Origin: Acheta domesticus
Taxonomy: Eukaryota > Arthropoda > Insecta > Orthoptera > Gryllidae
NCBI GenBank assembly: GCA_031308135.1
Contig: JAHLJT010004567.1
Coordinates: 129,775,356-129,839,355, forward strand
DNA length: 64,000 nucleotides
Reading direction: 5' to 3'
The notes beneath the pieces were generated by a model. That model saw only the letters and a program-made list of their open reading frames with translations, did not search any database and had not been told where the DNA came from. Both the position numbers and the translations under genes were made by a program. Below are positions 52,137 through 59,574 of this stretch, piece after piece. Each line of letters opens with the position of its first letter. Positions within the stretch are counted from its first letter, which is position 1.

Positions 52137-54885
52137 ACTCCTTGACTCCTTCAGACTCCTTGATGTTTCCGAAAATAACGACGCCCAATTGAACGGAGGA
52201 GAGAAAAATGCGTAACCTGATGGCAGAGCTGCAGGTGATCCCAAAACACCGCTTCTGTAAGGACCAACTCCGCAAGGAGCCTCATCTACCACAAAGCCAT
52301 ATGGAACCCGACTCTTAGCTGGTAGCCAACCACATATATTTCAGCCTAAAGTTGTAATCCTCTTCAACAGGCTTTGCATTATAGGCCTCGACTTTGATCA
52401 TCTCCCACACAATCCTGCCTCATCGTGGACGTCTCCCGAAGTCGAAGGGGCCAGAGAACGAAATTCGGCGCGGGCGCGCTGCCGACAAGACGCGCGGCGC
52501 CGCACGACGCCGCAACGGGGCCTCCGCGGCGCGACAACGACCGACCATGACCTGGCCGTGCCGCGCCGCGCCGCGCCGCGCCGCACCTTCGGCCGCAGCA
52601 TGCGCGCGCGCGCGTGTTATCTCACAACAACGGCATTCCTCGCCCGCCGCCATCGCCGTCCCGCAGGTGGCCGCGCGCGAACTGGCGACGGCCGTGTTTC
52701 GGATCGCCAGCCACTTGTTGGTACCCCGCACACCGAAAGTGTTCCGTTTAAAAAAAAATGAAAAAATTTGAATAGTGATTCCGGGGGCGTCAACAACTAA
52801 TGACATCAGTCTCGTAAGCATACTGTTTTATCGCGTGCGGTGGCGGTGATCTTCCCCGTTGCCTGGCGAGATCCGGCGCCGACCTACATCGGCTTAAAAG
52901 AATATTCTTTAATCAGGTATCTCCCACCAGCATGGCACCGCCCAAGCCAGGACGAGGTCCAAGTTCCCGACTGGACTCGCGACATGTGTGGTAGTGTAGT
53001 GCATGCAAGTGTAAGTGTGTAAGTAAAGGGTGAGGATAGGACAAGGAAGAGGAAGAAAAGGGAAGGAACCCACGAGCGCGGTCCGTGGCCCGCTTGGTAG
53101 GGTACTGCTCCGGAATTCGCGTGGTGATGATCGGAGAAGTCACGAATATCTATCGAGTAAAGCTGGCCGCTAGAATTTTTCTCCAGACAGCGACCTAGCT
53201 ATGTATCTAGTGTCGAAAATCCTGCCCCTGTCAGGACTCGACCCCTAGGACCTCCAGATCAGAGGCACTGCAGTGACATCGGTTGATTTCCTTCGCCGGT
53301 CCAAGGAGTTGTTGTTGAGACCTTTCCTGAATTCTCCAATGCGTATCTTCAGTTCTTCAGACCCAAATTCTACAATGTTTTTGAAATCCAAACCTAAAAA
53401 CCTTACCGAGTTCGAATCCTAATGATGGTAAAGGACTCGGAAGCTTAAAAATGTTTCCGATTCCTAGGTCTACGATCCCGATCGAAGCGAGATCTATTGC
53501 AAAAGGTGCGATCGAAGCGAGCGAGATCTAATGCAAAAGATGCAATCGAAGCGAGTCCTAAAAAAATTCGAAACTGAATTCTAAAAAAATACCTCAAATC
53601 CGAATGGTGTTTTAATTTGATCATAAAAGGTTCTAGTGTTAATACTAACAGCCCAATAATTTATTTGGTTCTCAACAGCGTATGTTATTTGAAATAATTG
53701 CACCCACTGCTTTGTCCTGAGGCCATTGAATACAGCATTAAGATAGGATATTTCGATCTCGTAACTGTACCGAAGATAAATATGAATCATCATATCTTAA
53801 ACTATGGTTTAAATAATTGTCATTCCATAGGAATTACACAATATCAGGTTTCTTAACTTTGTCACCAAATTCCGCCTCTCGGAAGGGAATTTGGCACTGC
53901 AAGAAAAGAAAGGAGGAAGAAGAGAAATACAGGAAGAGAGGATGGGAGAAGAGGAGAGAATGGTCGCAAAGGAGAGGAAAAACGTAGAGCTGGAGTAAAA
54001 AACTGGAGAAAAAAGTATGGCAGGATGGCCACCCATTTCCTGAAACAACTTTCCCTGACTTCCCGGTTTTCCAGAGCTTTTTTTCACACTTTTCACTGAT
54101 AAGATTTGTAGAGGAATTCACAGTTTTTAAAGACAATATTACAGAGAGACTGAAACTAATTTGTTAGCTCTCTGATTTCGCAGAGATAAGTTCAAATTAA
54201 AACAAACCCAACAAATAGATATTGAAAAATATAATGATATATTATATGTTTTAAGAATAATATATAGTTTCATAAACACCTCTAAATTTACTCTGACTTC
54301 GAAGATTCTTCCACAAAATTCCCAGAGTTTTACCTGACTTTTCGAGATCAATGAAATTCTCTGATTTTTTTTTCCGGTTGTCCATGCTTTTCAGAAAGTG
54401 GCCACTCTGTGGGGAGACGGGACGAGAGAACAGGCAAAGACGATGCCCCGTGCACTCACCGCGGTGGGGTGCGCGTACGCGGGCGAGTAGGCGGTGGTGG
54501 CGTTGGCGGTGGCGGAGGCGCCCATGGGGGTGGGGTAGCGCAGCGTGGCGTAGGGCGCGCCGGGAGCGCCGCCCCACGACCCGCCGCCGCCGCCCCCGCC
54601 GCCGCCGCCGCCTCCGCCGCCCCCGCGGTACGAGTTGCTGAGGGCGCCCGCGCTGGCCGCCACCGCCACTGCCTGCTGCTGCTGTTGCTGCTGCTGCTGT
54701 TGTTGCTGTTGCTGCTGTTGTTGCTGCTGCTGCTGTTGCTGCTGCGACGCCGTCATGGCACGCGGAGCGCCCTTGCCGCCAGCGCCGCCGCCGCCGCTCG
54801 TGCCGTTATTGTTGTTTCCTCCGCCGCCGCCGCCCCCGCCGCCACCGCCGCCGCCGCCGTACGACGGCCTCGGCCCGTTGGTCCC
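23562..54885 (-). CDS. shep: Alan shepard / RBMS-family RNA-binding protein (5' exon missing)
   Basis: Ten exons on the - strand (54885-54460, 36977-36733, 36302-36244, 34329-34238, 32311-32154, 31880-31703, 30278-30258, 29911-29729, 29360-29262, 23714-23562) total 1614 nt and keep one frame for 537 residues plus TAA. Order of parts: Gly/Gln/Ala-rich N-terminus, a Ser/Asn segment ([19 protein letters not shown]) near-identical to Drosophila shep as I recall it, RRM1 (RNP2 LYIRGL, RNP1 KGYGFVDF), RRM2 (RNP2 LYIANL, RNP1 KGVGFARL), and a Pro/Tyr/Gln-rich tail. The family binds AU-rich single-stranded RNA; fly shep acts in neurons and modulates chromatin insulators. The start codon is not seen: the first listed exon opens in phase 0 after an acceptor. 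Confidence 0.95.
24474..24923. mobile_element. 450-bp element with 27-bp terminal inverted repeats
   Basis: TTCACTTTACATTTGCAGAC at the left (from 24479) is matched perfectly, inverted, at the right end near 24918. The repeat extends outward as ACTCG/ACTAG. Internal DNA is more GC-rich than the surround and non-coding. MITE inside a shep intron; superfamily not assigned. Confidence 0.8.
25494..25560. repeat. TTTC-rich microsatellite
   Basis: Runs of tttctttctttc with interspersed T tracts and tgttttgttttg. The long ORFs overlapping it on both strands are repeat artefacts. Confidence 0.9.
26130..26457. mobile_element. TA-flanked MITE (328 bp)
   Basis: Termini TACCGTATATTCTCGAATAT and, inverted, TACCGTAAATACTCAAATGC followed by AACCC. 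TA at each end fits a TA target duplication. Its centre contains about 70 bp shared with the MITE family at 42898-43130. Confidence 0.78.
27719..27900. mobile_element. Partial copy of the 42.9-kb MITE family
   Basis: Starts tactgcgatttttctaac and continues through cgatggaatatgtcacgg, closely following the left arm at 42898. The right arm is missing or replaced. Confidence 0.7.
27901..29260. other. shep intron, nothing recognised
   Basis: AT-rich intronic DNA between the last two coding exons. No coding potential or repeat ends seen. Confidence 0.5.
29262..29360 (-). CDS. shep: shep exon: Ser/Met-rich tail part (99 nt)
   Basis: Acceptor TTTGTCATTCAG, donor GTAAGT; phase 0 both sides, 33 codons. 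It encodes [20 protein letters not shown] and ends GTPGS. A symmetric exon, so a possible cassette. Confidence 0.9.
29729..29911 (-). CDS. shep: shep exon: Gln/Tyr/Pro-rich tail, first part
   Basis: Acceptor TTCCAATGTAG, donor GTGAGT; 183 nt, phase 0 both sides. It encodes [37 protein letters not shown] and [15 protein letters not shown], matching the IPVAYDP...QNGV and TQPITQV landmarks of Drosophila shep. Confidence 0.93.
30258..30278 (-). CDS. shep: shep 21-nt microexon
   Basis: TTCCCATCCCTCCCCAG precedes and GTAAGC follows a 21-base, phase-0 exon encoding YSLVTGL. It fits between two phase-0 exons, so it can be included or skipped without frame change. Its reality rests on strong splice sites and frame; no family comparison could be run. 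Confidence 0.65.
30279..31702. other. shep intron upstream of the microexon
   Basis: AT-rich intronic DNA with an A run near 31030-31046. Pyrimidine-rich tracts lie next to the microexon acceptor. Nothing else recognised. Confidence 0.5.
31703..31880 (-). CDS. shep: shep exon: end of RRM2 and basic linker
   Basis: Acceptor AATTCTTAG, donor GTAAGT. It completes an Arg codon, then reads [16 protein letters not shown] and [13 protein letters not shown], followed by a basic/polar linker ([16 protein letters not shown]). It ends in phase 0. Confidence 0.95.
32154..32311 (-). CDS. shep: shep exon: start of RRM2
   Basis: Acceptor TGTTAACAG, donor GTGAGA. It encodes [34 protein letters not shown] and SKGVGFA, holding RNP2 and most of RNP1 of RRM2. 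[11 protein letters not shown] is invariant in the family as I know it. Confidence 0.95.
32312..34237. other. shep intron between RRM1 and RRM2 exons
   Basis: AT-rich, no recognised repeat or gene. The first 57 bases on the - strand (34237-34181) remain open in the frame of the preceding exon. Confidence 0.5.
34238..34329 (-). CDS. shep: shep exon: end of RRM1
   Basis: Acceptor TATGTTGCAG. It encodes [19 protein letters not shown] (RNP1 and helix 2) and ends QAQMAK, as in all family members. The donor after AAA is GTGGGT, weaker than the usual GTRAGT. The frame stays open for 19 more codons into the intron before a stop. Confidence 0.92.
34330..36243. other. shep intron with simple repeats
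   Basis: Contains an A/AAAAG-rich tract at about 34690-34745 and an ATT microsatellite at about 35718-35760. Otherwise featureless AT-rich DNA. Confidence 0.6.
36244..36302 (-). CDS. shep: shep exon: middle of RRM1 (59 nt)
   Basis: Acceptor ATTTTCTAG, donor GTAAGA. It encodes [19 protein letters not shown] between split Gln and Gly codons. It was found from the reading frame and family pattern because it is too short to stand out as an ORF. Confidence 0.93.
36733..36977 (-). CDS. shep: shep exon: Ser/Asn linker and start of RRM1
   Basis: Acceptor TTTCTGTTACAG, donor GTAAGT. It begins [20 protein letters not shown], one of the best conserved stretches of the protein, passes a Gly run and [15 protein letters not shown] (RNP2), and ends in DKDLVKMCS plus two bases of a Gln codon. 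Confidence 0.95.
37480..37620 (-). promoter_or_regulatory. shep: CpG-rich patch with candidate alternative shep first exon
   Basis: A GC-rich patch about 500 bp upstream of the RRM1 exon. On the - strand ATG at 37594-37592 opens [10 protein letters not shown] and meets a donor GTGAGC after 37565. This leaves phase 0, exactly what the exon at 36977 (QYGSQR) needs. A short N-terminus replacing the low-complexity exon is therefore possible. No TATA box or transcript evidence. Confidence 0.35.
37648..37790. repeat. GAAA microsatellites
   Basis: Two GAAA tracts, about 37648-37680 and 37759-37790, separated by AT-rich DNA. Confidence 0.9.
37800..39375. other. shep intron, nothing recognised
   Basis: AT-rich with a short CA tract near 38098-38116. 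A 70-codon Lys/Arg-rich ORF at 38627-38839 has no recognisable motif and is taken as chance. Confidence 0.5.
39378..42422 (-). mobile_element. 5'-truncated non-LTR retrotransposon (LINE) with endonuclease end and full RT
   Basis: On the - strand from 42400: endonuclease C-terminus ([18 protein letters not shown]), linker, then the RT with [58 protein letters not shown] and the catalytic FADDTSI, finishing at 39967. A microsatellite tail (ATT units on the element strand) ends it at about 39378-39421. Four one-base frame breaks (near 41735, 41425, 41115 and 40875) all fall in A or T runs. The 5' end carries a 30-bp copy of its own internal sequence. Sits in the large shep intron, same orientation as the gene. 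Clade not fixed. Confidence 0.9.
42898..43130. mobile_element. Palindromic TA-flanked MITE (233 bp)
   Basis: TACTGTGGTTTTTCTAAC at the left faces TATTACGATTTTTCTAAA read inwards from 43130. The arms stay similar almost to the centre (cgatggaatatgtcaca against cgatggaatatcacatg). GC-rich core. ORFs across it are artefacts of the palindrome. Confidence 0.8.
43131..43755. other. shep intron, nothing recognised
   Basis: AT-rich intronic DNA without supported features. Confidence 0.5.
43760..43990 (+). mobile_element. tRNA-derived SINE
   Basis: tRNA-like head: A-box-like tgtttagtggatacg and, 34 nt on, B box ggtttgaatcc, followed by a body. A cloverleaf with intact arms is not convincing, so SINE rather than tRNA gene. 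Confidence 0.6.
44000..46310. other. shep intron, nothing recognised
   Basis: AT-rich with a short GTT-repeat tract near 45740-45770. No gene or repeat end supported. Confidence 0.5.
46320..46570. promoter_or_regulatory. CpG island with GC-box array
   Basis: An isolated G+C-rich block in AT-rich DNA. GGGGCGGGGC repeats (46362-46388) form GC boxes and a potential G-quadruplex on the + strand, followed by GCCGCGCCGCGC repeats. All six frames are open through base composition. Possible regulatory element or promoter; orientation unknown. Confidence 0.45.
47080..47310. promoter_or_regulatory. CpG-rich block
   Basis: GC-rich segment 0.5 kb from the previous island. No convincing exon or splice frame. 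Function unknown. Confidence 0.35.
47320..47980. other. shep intron, nothing firm
   Basis: Moderate GC segment at 47340-47480 that could be a decayed SINE body, then AT-rich DNA. Confidence 0.35.
47985..48172 (-). mobile_element. tRNA-derived SINE
   Basis: On the - strand from about 48172: ACCAGGTGCGTTTGCGTTCG, then GTTGTGGGTTCGAGTCG, a good B box, followed by a GC-moderate body. Diverged from a functional tRNA. Confidence 0.55.
48955..49978 (-). mobile_element. 1,024-bp hAT element with transposase remnant
   Basis: Termini CAGTAGCGTAGCC and, inverted, CAGGGGCGTAGCG. A perfect 8-bp duplication, ggactggg, lies at 48947-48954 and 49979-49986. On the - strand 49888-49610 encodes [20 protein letters not shown] and [18 protein letters not shown]. 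These match the TTF-type zinc finger and the LAFRGHNE...GNF region of hAT (ZMYM1/DUF4371-like) transposases, with [14 protein letters not shown] continuing near 49600-49560. The rest of the transposase is missing, so this is an internally deleted copy. Confidence 0.85.
50420..51785 (-). mobile_element. 5'-truncated Jockey-like LINE with open RT frame
   Basis: From 51769 to 50651 an unbroken 372-codon frame holds [48 protein letters not shown], the catalytic [25 protein letters not shown] and [16 protein letters not shown]. This is RT through the C-terminal domain in Jockey-clade style. The 3' UTR ends in an A run (T on the + strand at about 50422-50431). The 5' part (gag, endonuclease, start of RT) is missing. 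The intact frame suggests a rather recent insertion in the shep intron. Confidence 0.9.
52104..52136. repeat. TG microsatellite
   Basis: An uninterrupted tgtgtg tract of about 30 bp. Confidence 0.95.
52430..52720. promoter_or_regulatory. CpG island
   Basis: GC-rich block with CCGCG pentamer repeats (52560-52586) and an alternating CG tract (52601-52613). It lies 1.8 kb from the shep low-complexity exon. No exon could be framed. Candidate regulatory island. Confidence 0.4.
53080..53290 (-). mobile_element. tRNA-derived SINE(s)
   Basis: On the - strand CACTGCAGTGCCTCTGATC, then CTAGGGGTCGAGTCCTGAC form an A-box/B-box pair. At the other end on the + strand gtggcccgcttggtagggta looks like a second tRNA-type A-box region. 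Two heads in opposite orientation may mean two insertions. Confidence 0.5.
53477..53562. repeat. Short tandem repeat (~2.4 copies)
   Basis: The unit gatcgaagcgagatctaatg followed by caaaagatgc repeats with small indels. Confidence 0.8.
53563..54459. other. shep intron next to the low-complexity exon
   Basis: AT-rich and purine-rich (53900-54000) intronic DNA; nothing recognised beyond the exon's donor site at 54459. Confidence 0.5.
54460..54885 (-). CDS. shep: shep exon: low-complexity N-terminal region
   Basis: Acceptor TGTGTTGCAG before 54885 and donor GTGAGT after 54460; 142 codons, phase 0 at both ends. It encodes [10 protein letters not shown], a poly-Gly run, [15 protein letters not shown], 24 Gln (54673-54744, mixed CAG and CAA), an Ala/Val segment, a second poly-Gly run, then [17 protein letters not shown] and [11 protein letters not shown]. 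This parallels the GPSN, PPAMTS and YAAYTPHTAT parts of Drosophila shep. It is far richer in G+C than the rest of the gene. If the upstream exon is non-coding, the in-frame ATG of AMTASQ could serve as a start. Confidence 0.88.
54673..54744 (-). repeat. shep: 24-codon polyglutamine tract in shep
   Basis: 72 bp of CAG/CAA codons on the - strand, with CAA interruptions throughout that would slow expansion. Trinucleotide poly-Gly runs flank it on both sides in the same exon. Confidence 0.95.
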
Positions 54886-55285
54886 CTGCAACACACAAGG
54901 GGAATTCACGTGTTTTTTAAATTATTTCATAAATATGAAAACAAACTATTTTTTATACAAAAAATAATATACTTAAGTTCCGATGATACAATTTAGATGC
55001 CTCAAACGGTTATAAATTATTGCAATTGAGTTTACTTTTTCAAGTATTGAAAAAATCATCATGCATAATAAATTGACATAAAAAGTTTAAGAGTCAAACT
55101 GCGCATTTAAATTATTCACTGTTTATTAGCCAGTAGCTTGAAAAAGGGGAGCGAATTCTTGAAACCAATTCAAATATCATCAATTCTTTCATTTTATAAG
55201 AATGATGTTTCCAAAAACCAAACCAAGTAAAATGTAAATTAATTTCAATTTCGTTCTTAATAATCGGACCAGGCCAGGAGGTTTC
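54886..55285. other. Intron upstream of shep low-complexity exon
   Basis: AT-rich, starts with the acceptor tract of that exon. Nothing else seen. Confidence 0.5.
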
Positions 55286-55289
55286 CAAA

Positions 55290-55680
55290 CGTGCCGTATT
55301 GAGCCCGCGCCCGAGTCGAATGCCTATGAATGATCCTCGCAATTACGTCACGCCTCCGCCGCTCACTTTCCTCCTCGGCCGCGCCGCTCCAATATCCCGA
55401 TTCCCAGCGCGTCGCGTCGTCGTCGCCTTGACACCACCTCTGCCACGGACCGGTTCTTCGGGGGCGCCGCGCCGTGCGATTATACGGCAGGCGCCGCGCA
55501 ATTGTTTATGCAGGCGCAAACGAAGCAACGGCCCCGAGGCCTGCCCCGCTGCCCCTGAACTTGGGGGCTTCGCACGGCAGACGACGGCGGTTCGCACTCC
55601 ATTGACCTTGTCGGGCCACTGCCGCCGCGGCACGCCGCCATGCCCGGCGTCCCGGGGCCAATACACGAAACTAAAGACTA
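55290..55680 (-). promoter_or_regulatory. shep: CpG island, candidate upstream shep first exon
   Basis: GC-rich island 0.4 kb upstream of the low-complexity exon on the gene strand. A donor-like GAGGAAA|GTGAGC occurs at about 55362. It could end an untranslated first exon, with translation starting at the ATG of AMTASQ. No in-frame ATG lies in the island for that donor. Hypothesis only. Confidence 0.35.
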
Positions 55681-55689
55681 GAGCAAAAG

Positions 55690-56815
55690 ACTTCTTTGGG
55701 CCAAGTCTTCTCACCACCCGAAAGCCAATATTTCTTCCTCTACTCCATGAATATAAAAAAGACTATTACATATTGATCGTAGTATTCCCGTTATGAATTT
55801 TTTTTCTAAAAACTTCAAATTAAGGAGTTTTAATTGTGTTATTATTTCAAAACTATTAGAACGGGGAGGGAGGGGCACCAAACAAAATGCCCCCCTCTGA
55901 AATAAATCCGTCCTCAGAGCACAGGTTTCCAATCTTTTGATTGAGAGTACACCTCACCAGTGGCTAAACGTTTAATGTACAATTATGATGAAGTCCTAAA
56001 TTACAATTTTTCAATAAAATGTGGATTTTCAAATTTCACCTTCAAATTTATTTAAAAAAATAAAATTAAATATTGTCATTATAAGAACTTAAAGAAATTT
56101 GTTTTTGTTTTTTTCAAGGAGGCTTACGTGTTTGTTAAAAGGGCGGTATTTTTTTGCTGAAAAAAAAAAAACTGGCTAACCCTAAAAAATATTACAGCTT
56201 TCTAGTATGCTTCCCAAGAGTGACACAGCCACACACTAAAAATGCAAATTCGTAATACGACTGAGTCTTGCATCGCAACCAAGGTATAAATCCCTTGTTA
56301 CTTTTTAGTAAGATCGTTACTTAAGCTTTCGTTGCAAGTCGTATTCGCACTATTCACTATTAAGTAGCTATAATCATATAAGACACTGGGAAGACGGGCA
56401 GTAGAGATTTTGAGAAGGCATGCACGTCAGGAATTAGATTCTTATGTTATTAGAAAAAAACAACTCCAATTTACTGACTGATCAAGAAACATGTTGAGTT
56501 TGTACTTAAAAATTTGGAATAAATTTAAATGAACAGTTCTTCAACCGAACGACCCAAGACAAAAAGAATCGCATTAGAATGAGGTAATGGCAATAATCGA
56601 TCAATACATCACACTTCTAAGAAGTTTTAAATCGATCGGTCCAAGCCAAGGTCGGCGCAGAGATCGCGTAATAGCACGAATCAATATCAGCCGACGAAAG
56701 AATGAATGGGAAAAAAGCTGAAGGCATTGGCACGGTTAGATGCCCTACGCTGAGGCACAACAATGCGAGGTTGTTTTGCAGCCAGGTGCGTAAAGCCCGC
56801 TCGCTAATCGCCCGT
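55690..56815. other. Upstream shep intron or flank, nothing recognised
   Basis: AT-rich DNA without supported genes or repeats. Confidence 0.5.
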
Positions 56816-56859
56816 GGGAATGGAGTGTCTCCCTGCTCTCTCCGCTTCGACCCTTTCCA

Positions 56860-57150
56860 GCCCTCTCCATCCCGTCCCGTGCCGTTTTTACCCGCCCAGC
56901 TTCGCCCGGCCCAGCCCGGCCCAGCCCCGCCCAGCCCCGCCCAGCCCCGCCCAGCCCCGCCCCGCCCCGGCCTCTCCTGCTCTCTGTCTTGTTCCGCCTT
57001 TCCCATTCGTGCCTCCTTCGTACTGGAACACTTCAATTGAGCTCGCCCCACTCCGTCCTGCCCAGTCTCGTCTTCTTCATCCCCTCGTTCCTGCTCGGCT
57101 TCGCCCCCGCCTTGTTTCGCCTTGCCTCCACCCCACCGATCTCCTCCCAC
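56860..57150. repeat. C-rich minisatellite
   Basis: 10-bp units of the type cccgcccagc repeat through 56895-56970 and decay into C/T-rich DNA to about 57150. Several G runs on the - strand give G-quadruplex potential. Long ORFs here are compositional. Confidence 0.85.
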
Positions 57151-57179
57151 TGGAAAACAGCCAGGGTCTCATTAGAATG

Positions 57180-57945
57180 ACATTAATTATACTGTCTGAT
57201 ACAAGCGCCATCGCGCCGGCGCGGGGCCCACCATCACGAGCTTCTTCTGTAAGCTCAGATATTGGTGCTATCGTTCACAGCACTCTTTCCCTCCGTTAGA
57301 AGTACAGGGTCTCTACATTCTACGAGATTCCCGTGGGCGTTTGCAGCTTATTACTTAATTTTCTTGAAACCTCAAAGATTCTCCAATCCTTGAAATTTCT
57401 CGGATTTGGACACTTTTGATTCTTGAATCTGCAAAAAAAAAACGATTTCGCCAGGAATGATGCGCAGACTTCGATTTCAACAAACTACGAAATCAACTCT
57501 CACTTATCTACTGATGAACTTATTACCTACTGACTTTGGAGAATTCACAACAATCACTGGCATTTGCCCTGCGTCATCCCAAGCTTCATGAATAAGGGTA
57601 CAGAATCACAACATCGCGCATCTACCCGCAACGCAGCGAGTACGCTCCCAAGGCCCGCGGGCAGTGGGGCATTCCTTAATCATTTCTTTGGCAACCAGTC
57701 TTTCGGCTGGTTTGAACCATTACGTCATTAAGCAGTTACGAGTTAATGAATAATGATATTATGTGAGTCGCTGTGGTTTGTCACTGCCTTCCACTCCACA
57801 AACGCAATATTTCTTATGGGAGTCGGTTTATAATGAAAAGGAATTAAATAAAATCAATTTCAAAACACTGGTTTTATAAATCTCCGTTTAATAGAGAAAA
57901 ATCGATATATCGAAATGCCTGAATATTTAAAAAGTGAACTGTTCA
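57180..57945. other. Nothing recognised
   Basis: Mixed-composition DNA with only short chance ORFs. Confidence 0.5.
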
Positions 57946-57954
57946 TTATATTAG

Positions 57955-58032
57955 TCACCCTGTCGGGGAATCGAACGTGGGGCCCCTAGTTTAGACTCAG
58001 CTGATTTAACTACTAAAGTTCCGAAACTATGT
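57955..58032 (-). mobile_element. tRNA-like SINE head
   Basis: On the - strand: TTTAGTAGTTAAATCAGCTG (A-box region) and CACGTTCGATTCCCCGACAG (B box). The D and anticodon arms are not intact enough for a tRNA gene. Confidence 0.55.
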
Positions 58033-58426
58033 TTTACTGGATCTAATGCAATATTTGAATTTACTTATTTAATACGAATTGCACGATAGCAAGATCACAA
58101 CATGGATATTAGTTACTAGCCGGAACAGTCATATTTAACATTGCCATTAATTATAGTCTACATTGTAGTCTTGTACGTACATTTGAAAAGATAGGGCGTA
58201 AAATATAACACACGGAAACGGTTTGGAGATACAGTATAACAATATATTGGAGGTCTAAAAGATTACATTGAAACGAGAAATAGAGGCCAGCTATTAGGCC
58301 CTAGGAGTATCATACTGAATTAATAACATAAGGAGTACAAATTATTTGATATCACATAAATAAAATTGAGAGTTATCATATCCTTATAACGCCCGTGACG
58401 ATACGTCTACTGCTTTTGGCATTTCA

Positions 58427-58563
58427 ATAGAGAGTTTTTGCACGCCATAGCGCACAGCTCTATCCATCTTCTGCGCATGAGCAGTTTCGCGTCACTTATG
58501 TGTATCTACGCATGCGTAGAAGATCAATAGTCCTGTCCGTTATGGTGTGCAAAAACCCTCTAA
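58427..58563. mobile_element. Compact TA-flanked palindromic MITE (137 bp)
   Basis: Arms of about 55 bp: agagagtttttgcacgccat on the left and agagggtttttgcacaccat inverted on the right, both reaching atcttctRcgcatg near the centre. TA borders both ends. Confidence 0.78.
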
Positions 58564-58689
58564 TAACACAATATCGATCCGTAAATATTTGGCAGAATTT
58601 CGCCGCCGCTCTGCAGACGCGACCGCGAAAAGAAGCGCGGAGTCGGCGCGTCGACGCCCGTCGCATCAAAGACGCAACGTCAGTAGCTG

Positions 58690-59300
58690 TGGTGGTGGTG
58701 GTGGTGGTGGTAGTGGTGGTAGTGGTAGTGGTGGTACTGGTAGTGGTAGTGGTGGTACTGGTAGTGGTGGTACTGGTAGTGGTGGTACTGGTAGTGGTAG
58801 TGGTGGTAGTGGTGGTAGTGGTGGTGGTGGTGGTGGTAGTGGTGGTGGTGGTGGTAGTGGTGGTAGTGGTAGTGGTGGTGGTGGTGGTAGTGGTGGCGGT
58901 GGTGGTGGTGGTACTGGTGGTAGTGGTAGTGGTGGTAGTGGTAGTGGTGGTACTGGTAGTGGTGGTGGTAGTGGTGGTAGTGGTGGTGGTGGTGGTGGTG
59001 GTGTTAGTGGTAGTGGTGGTAGTGGTAGTGGTGGTACTGGTAGTGGTGGTAGTGGTAGTGGTGGTAGTGGTAGTGGTGGTGGTGGTAGTGGTAGTGGTGG
59101 TAGTGGTAGTGGTGGTAAAGGTAGTGGTGGTGGTGGTAGTGGTAGTGGTGGTAGTGGTAGTGGTGGTAGTGGTAGTGGTGGTAGTGGTAGTGGTGGTAAA
59201 GGTAGTGGTGGTGGTGGTAGTGGTGGTGGTGGTGGTGGTGGTGGTAGTGGTAGTGGTGGTGGTAGTGGTGGTGGTGGTGGTGGTGGTGGTGGTGATGGTG
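58690..59300. repeat. ~610-bp GGT/AGT trinucleotide array
   Basis: Tandem ggtagtggtagtggt and ggtggt units with occasional act, aaa and gat variants. A higher-order pattern of 12-18 bp is visible. No stop codons arise in most frames, so ORFs of poly-Val, poly-Gly/Ser, poly-Thr, poly-Pro and poly-His on both strands are artefacts. Confidence 0.97.
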
Positions 59301-59304
59301 GCGG

Positions 59305-59570
59305 CGCAGCGCGCGCCAAGGTCGCGATCGGCGTCGGCGCCTGTTGACATAGCTCCCACGCGCGCCGCCCCGCCGCCGCCGCTGCAGGCTATATTTATCC
59401 GCGGCGCACAAGGGCACAAGCACCGGACACAAGCGCGCTCTACCGCTCGCCGCCGGCGTTTGGCTCTCTCGGTGCCCACGTCGTTCTCATTAAGCCCTTC
59501 GCGCCCTCGTTGTCACTATCCACGTCAGCATTTCACTAACGTTGTTCGTGACATGTTAATGACGTCAGTG
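59305..59570. promoter_or_regulatory. CpG-rich segment with TATA-like and CRE sites
   Basis: GC-rich DNA after the GGT array. It contains tatatttat (59390-59398), readable as a TATA-like box on either strand, and a perfect TGACGTCA palindrome at 59560-59567 (CREB/ATF consensus). No exon assigned. Could be an upstream promoter of shep or chance. Confidence 0.3.
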
Positions 59571-59574
59571 TCAC

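Noticed and set aside
54635..54967. poly-Cys and poly-Leu + strand ORFs
   Set aside because: Antisense shadows of the shep polyGln/polyGly exon.
55299..55796. 165-codon + and 124-codon - ORFs
   Set aside because: CpG-island frames without recognisable domains; retained only as a possible untranslated first exon.
56617..57299. 177- and 161-codon ORFs
   Set aside because: Compositional frames through the C-rich minisatellite.
43760..58032. tRNA genes at the B-box sites
   Set aside because: No intact acceptor, D and anticodon arms; better explained as SINE heads.
58690..59300. CRISPR-like direct repeat array
   Set aside because: Simple trinucleotide repeats without unique spacers, in a eukaryotic genome.
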